Assembly (NCBI GenBank): GCA_030146705.1
Contig: JASLBE010000001.1
Coordinates: forward strand, 1-7,148
Source: Tissierellales bacterium
Lineage (GTDB): Bacteria; Bacillota; Clostridia; Tissierellales; Tissierellaceae
DNA: 7,148 bases
Direction: 5' to 3'
Position numbers and translations under genes: made by a program. The notes under the pieces are model-generated. The model saw only the letters and a program-made list of their open reading frames with translations. It did not search any database and was not told the origin of the DNA. Every line of letters starts with the position of its first letter. The stretch's first letter is position 1. Shown one piece after another: positions 5,743 through 7,148 of the stretch.

Positions 5743-5832
5743 GCCGAAGTATTAAGTGGTAGAACTTTATATTATAAGCTGGGAAAGGCTTAAAATATCC
5801 TAGATTAAATTAATATTACATACTACTTTGGC
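5743..5832 (+). ncRNA. Putative structured RNA domain in the M3 peptidase leader
   Basis: GCCGAAGTA (5743-5751) pairs with TACTTTGGC (5824-5832) through nine pairs, one of them G-U, and A5742-T5833 adds a tenth. Inside are two small hairpins, AAGT-GGTAGA-ACTT (5754-5767) and TAAGC/GCTTA (5775-5779 with 5788-5792). A region TAGGGT upstream (5731-5736) can pair with ATCCTA inside (5797-5802), which would make a pseudoknot. Parts resemble a tRNA (GTGGTAGAAC, a seven-pair acceptor-like end), but the length and T-arm placement do not fit. Known riboswitch cores were not matched. No terminator follows before the gene, so any control would be at translation or RNA stability. Confidence 0.35.
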
Positions 5833-5899
5833 TTATTAATGACAATACTAATTAAAGGGAAAACAAAACAAAAACAAAAAGGGTAATATAGGAGGAAAT

Positions 5900-7148
5900 A
5901 TGAGTAAATTTCAAGATTTTAAATATGAAAGACCTGACTTTGAGAAAATAGAAAAAGACCTAGAAATCTTACTTAGGGATTTTAATGATTCACAAAGTTT
6001 AAAAGAGGAAAATAATTTATTTATAAAAATCAACCAAATAAGAAGTCATGTTAGTACTATGGTAAAGCTTTGCTTTATAAGACATAGTATAGACACAAGA
6101 GATGAGTTTTATTCTAGGGAGCAAGATTTTTTAGATGAAAAACTTCCAAGATATATGGAAATAGAGTCTTTATTCTATCAAGCCATATTAAACTCTAAAT
6201 ATAGGGACGAATTAGAAAACATTTGGGGCAGGCAAATATTTAATATTGCTGAGATGAAGGTTAAAACATATTCAAGAGATATTATTAGTGAATTAATAGA
6301 AGAAAATAAACTAATAAACAAGTATTCTAAACTAATAGCCTCAGCCAATATATACTTTAAGGGAGCCTACAGGACCTTAAGTGAAATGTTGGCCTTTATG
6401 GAGTCTGAAGATGAAAATATAAGGCAGGAGTCTAGCCTTATATATGATAGGTTCTTTGAAGAAAATGAAGATGAATTTGATGATATATATGACAAATTAG
6501 TAAGGGTTAGGACCAAGATGGCTAAAAAGTTAGGTTTTGATAACTTTATAGACCTAGGATATTTGAGGATGGGAAGGTTTGACTATGGTAAGGAGGAAAT
6601 AAAGTCTTTTAGGAAGGAAGTTTTAGATGAAATAGTTCCCCTTGTTGAGGAGCTTAAAGACCAGCAAAGAGAAAACTTAGGGTTAGATAAATTATACTAT
6701 TATGATGAGAGTTTAAAGTTTAAAACGGGAAACCCTGTGCCTAGAGGAGATTTTAAATTTATTTTAACTAAGGCTAGAGAAATGTATGGAAGCTTATCTA
6801 AGGAGACTAGGGAGTTTTTTGACTATATTTTAAATAAATGTCTCCTAGATATTATGAGTAAACCAGGAAAAATGAGTGGGGGCTATTGCGAATATATAGA
6901 TGATTTTAATTCACCATTTATATTTGCTAACTTTAATAAGACTATGGCTGATATAAATGTTTTAACCCATGAGATAGGCCATGCTTTTCAAACATATATG
7001 AGTAAGGACTTGGAACTACTGGAATATTCTTTTCCAACTAGTGAAGCAGCAGAAATCCACTCTATGAGTATGGAGTTTATAACCTATCCTTGGATGGAAT
7101 TATTTTTTGCTGAAGACCTTGATAAGTATAAGTATATCCATCTTAGCT
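5900..7148 (+). CDS. M3-family oligoendopeptidase, C-terminus beyond the window (partial)
   Basis: A cytosolic zinc metallopeptidase that cuts short peptides. It has 416 residues before the window ends, of roughly 560 expected for the family, so about three quarters is seen. The N-terminal two thirds is the helical domain (conserved stretches NIAEMKVKTYS near 115-125, KLIASANIYF near 144-153, LVRVRTKMAKKLGFDNFIDL near 200-219). The zinc site follows: HEIGH (H357, E358, H361) and a Glu 24 residues later (E385 in SEAAEIHSMSMEF), the usual third ligand. GKMSGGYCEY (323-332) and the spacing match the M3 oligoendopeptidase group that is close to, but distinct from, classical PepF, so no symbol is given. 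AGGAGG (5890-5895) lies four bases before the ATG at 5900. It is divergent from hydA and follows an unusually long leader. Confidence 0.93.
   Translation, partial: MSKFQDFKYERPDFEKIEKDLEILLRDFNDSQSLKEENNLFIKINQIRSHVSTMVKLCFIRHSIDTRDEFYSREQDFLDEKLPRYMEIESLFYQAILNSKYRDELENIWGRQIFNIAEMKVKTYSRDIISELIEENKLINKYSKLIASANIYFKGAYRTLSEMLAFMESEDENIRQESSLIYDRFFEENEDEFDDIYDKLVRVRTKMAKKLGFDNFIDLGYLRMGRFDYGKEEIKSFRKEVLDEIVPLVEELKDQQRENLGLDKLYYYDESLKFKTGNPVPRGDFKFILTKAREMYGSLSKETREFFDYILNKCLLDIMSKPGKMSGGYCEYIDDFNSPFIFANFNKTMADINVLTHEIGHAFQTYMSKDLELLEYSFPTSEAAEIHSMSMEFITYPWMELFFAEDLDKYKYIHLS

Noticed and set aside
5731..5800. Lysine riboswitch (GCCGAAG ... GCTGGG) or cobalamin riboswitch (GGTCAGATAGCC, TGGGAAAGG)
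   Set aside because: Only short fragments match. The upstream conserved cores of both families are missing, and the order of elements is wrong for the cobalamin class. The downstream gene is a peptidase, not a transport or biosynthesis gene.

Overview
The window is AT-rich and reads as chromosomal DNA from a low-GC Gram-positive obligate anaerobe, most likely a clostridial or Tissierellia-type Bacillota. The grounds are strong AGGAGG-type ribosome binding sites, near-consensus sigma-A promoters, a lipoprotein-type solute-binding protein, a CpI-like [FeFe]-hydrogenase and a clostridial-type Rex operator. The genus cannot be fixed from the sequence. There are no mobile elements, CRISPR arrays, rRNA genes or convincing tRNA genes.

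Layout. Positions 1-24 hold the first eight codons of a minus-strand gene that leaves the window. It is divergent from a trimeric-type purine nucleoside phosphorylase (148-972, plus), whose start is better placed at 148 than at 112. After a weak AT-only hairpin (1019-1049), a consensus extended -10 promoter (1111-1138) drives a compact three-gene operon for a zinc/manganese-type ABC importer: lipoprotein (1203-2144), ATPase (2144-2818) and permease (2811-3632), with overlapping gene ends. The operon closes on a bidirectional terminator (3624-3654), shared with the convergent gene hydA (3658-5412, minus).

The 487-base gap between hydA and the divergent M3-family oligoendopeptidase (5900-7148, plus, cut by the window edge) is the richest regulatory stretch. 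It holds a hydA promoter with a perfect Rex palindrome just past the predicted transcription start. Two 13/14-identical direct repeats, 30 bp apart, lie upstream of that promoter. A plus-strand promoter about 300 bases from the peptidase start implies a long leader with a 16-bp hairpin and a separate domain closed by 9-10 bp.

Functionally these are ordinary housekeeping and anaerobic-metabolism genes: purine salvage, transition-metal uptake, hydrogen evolution as an electron sink under NADH/NAD+ control, and peptide breakdown. No new multi-gene system is visible. The points most worth checking are the structured leader of the peptidase, the double repeat at hydA, and the altered metal-site residues of the metal-binding lipoprotein.
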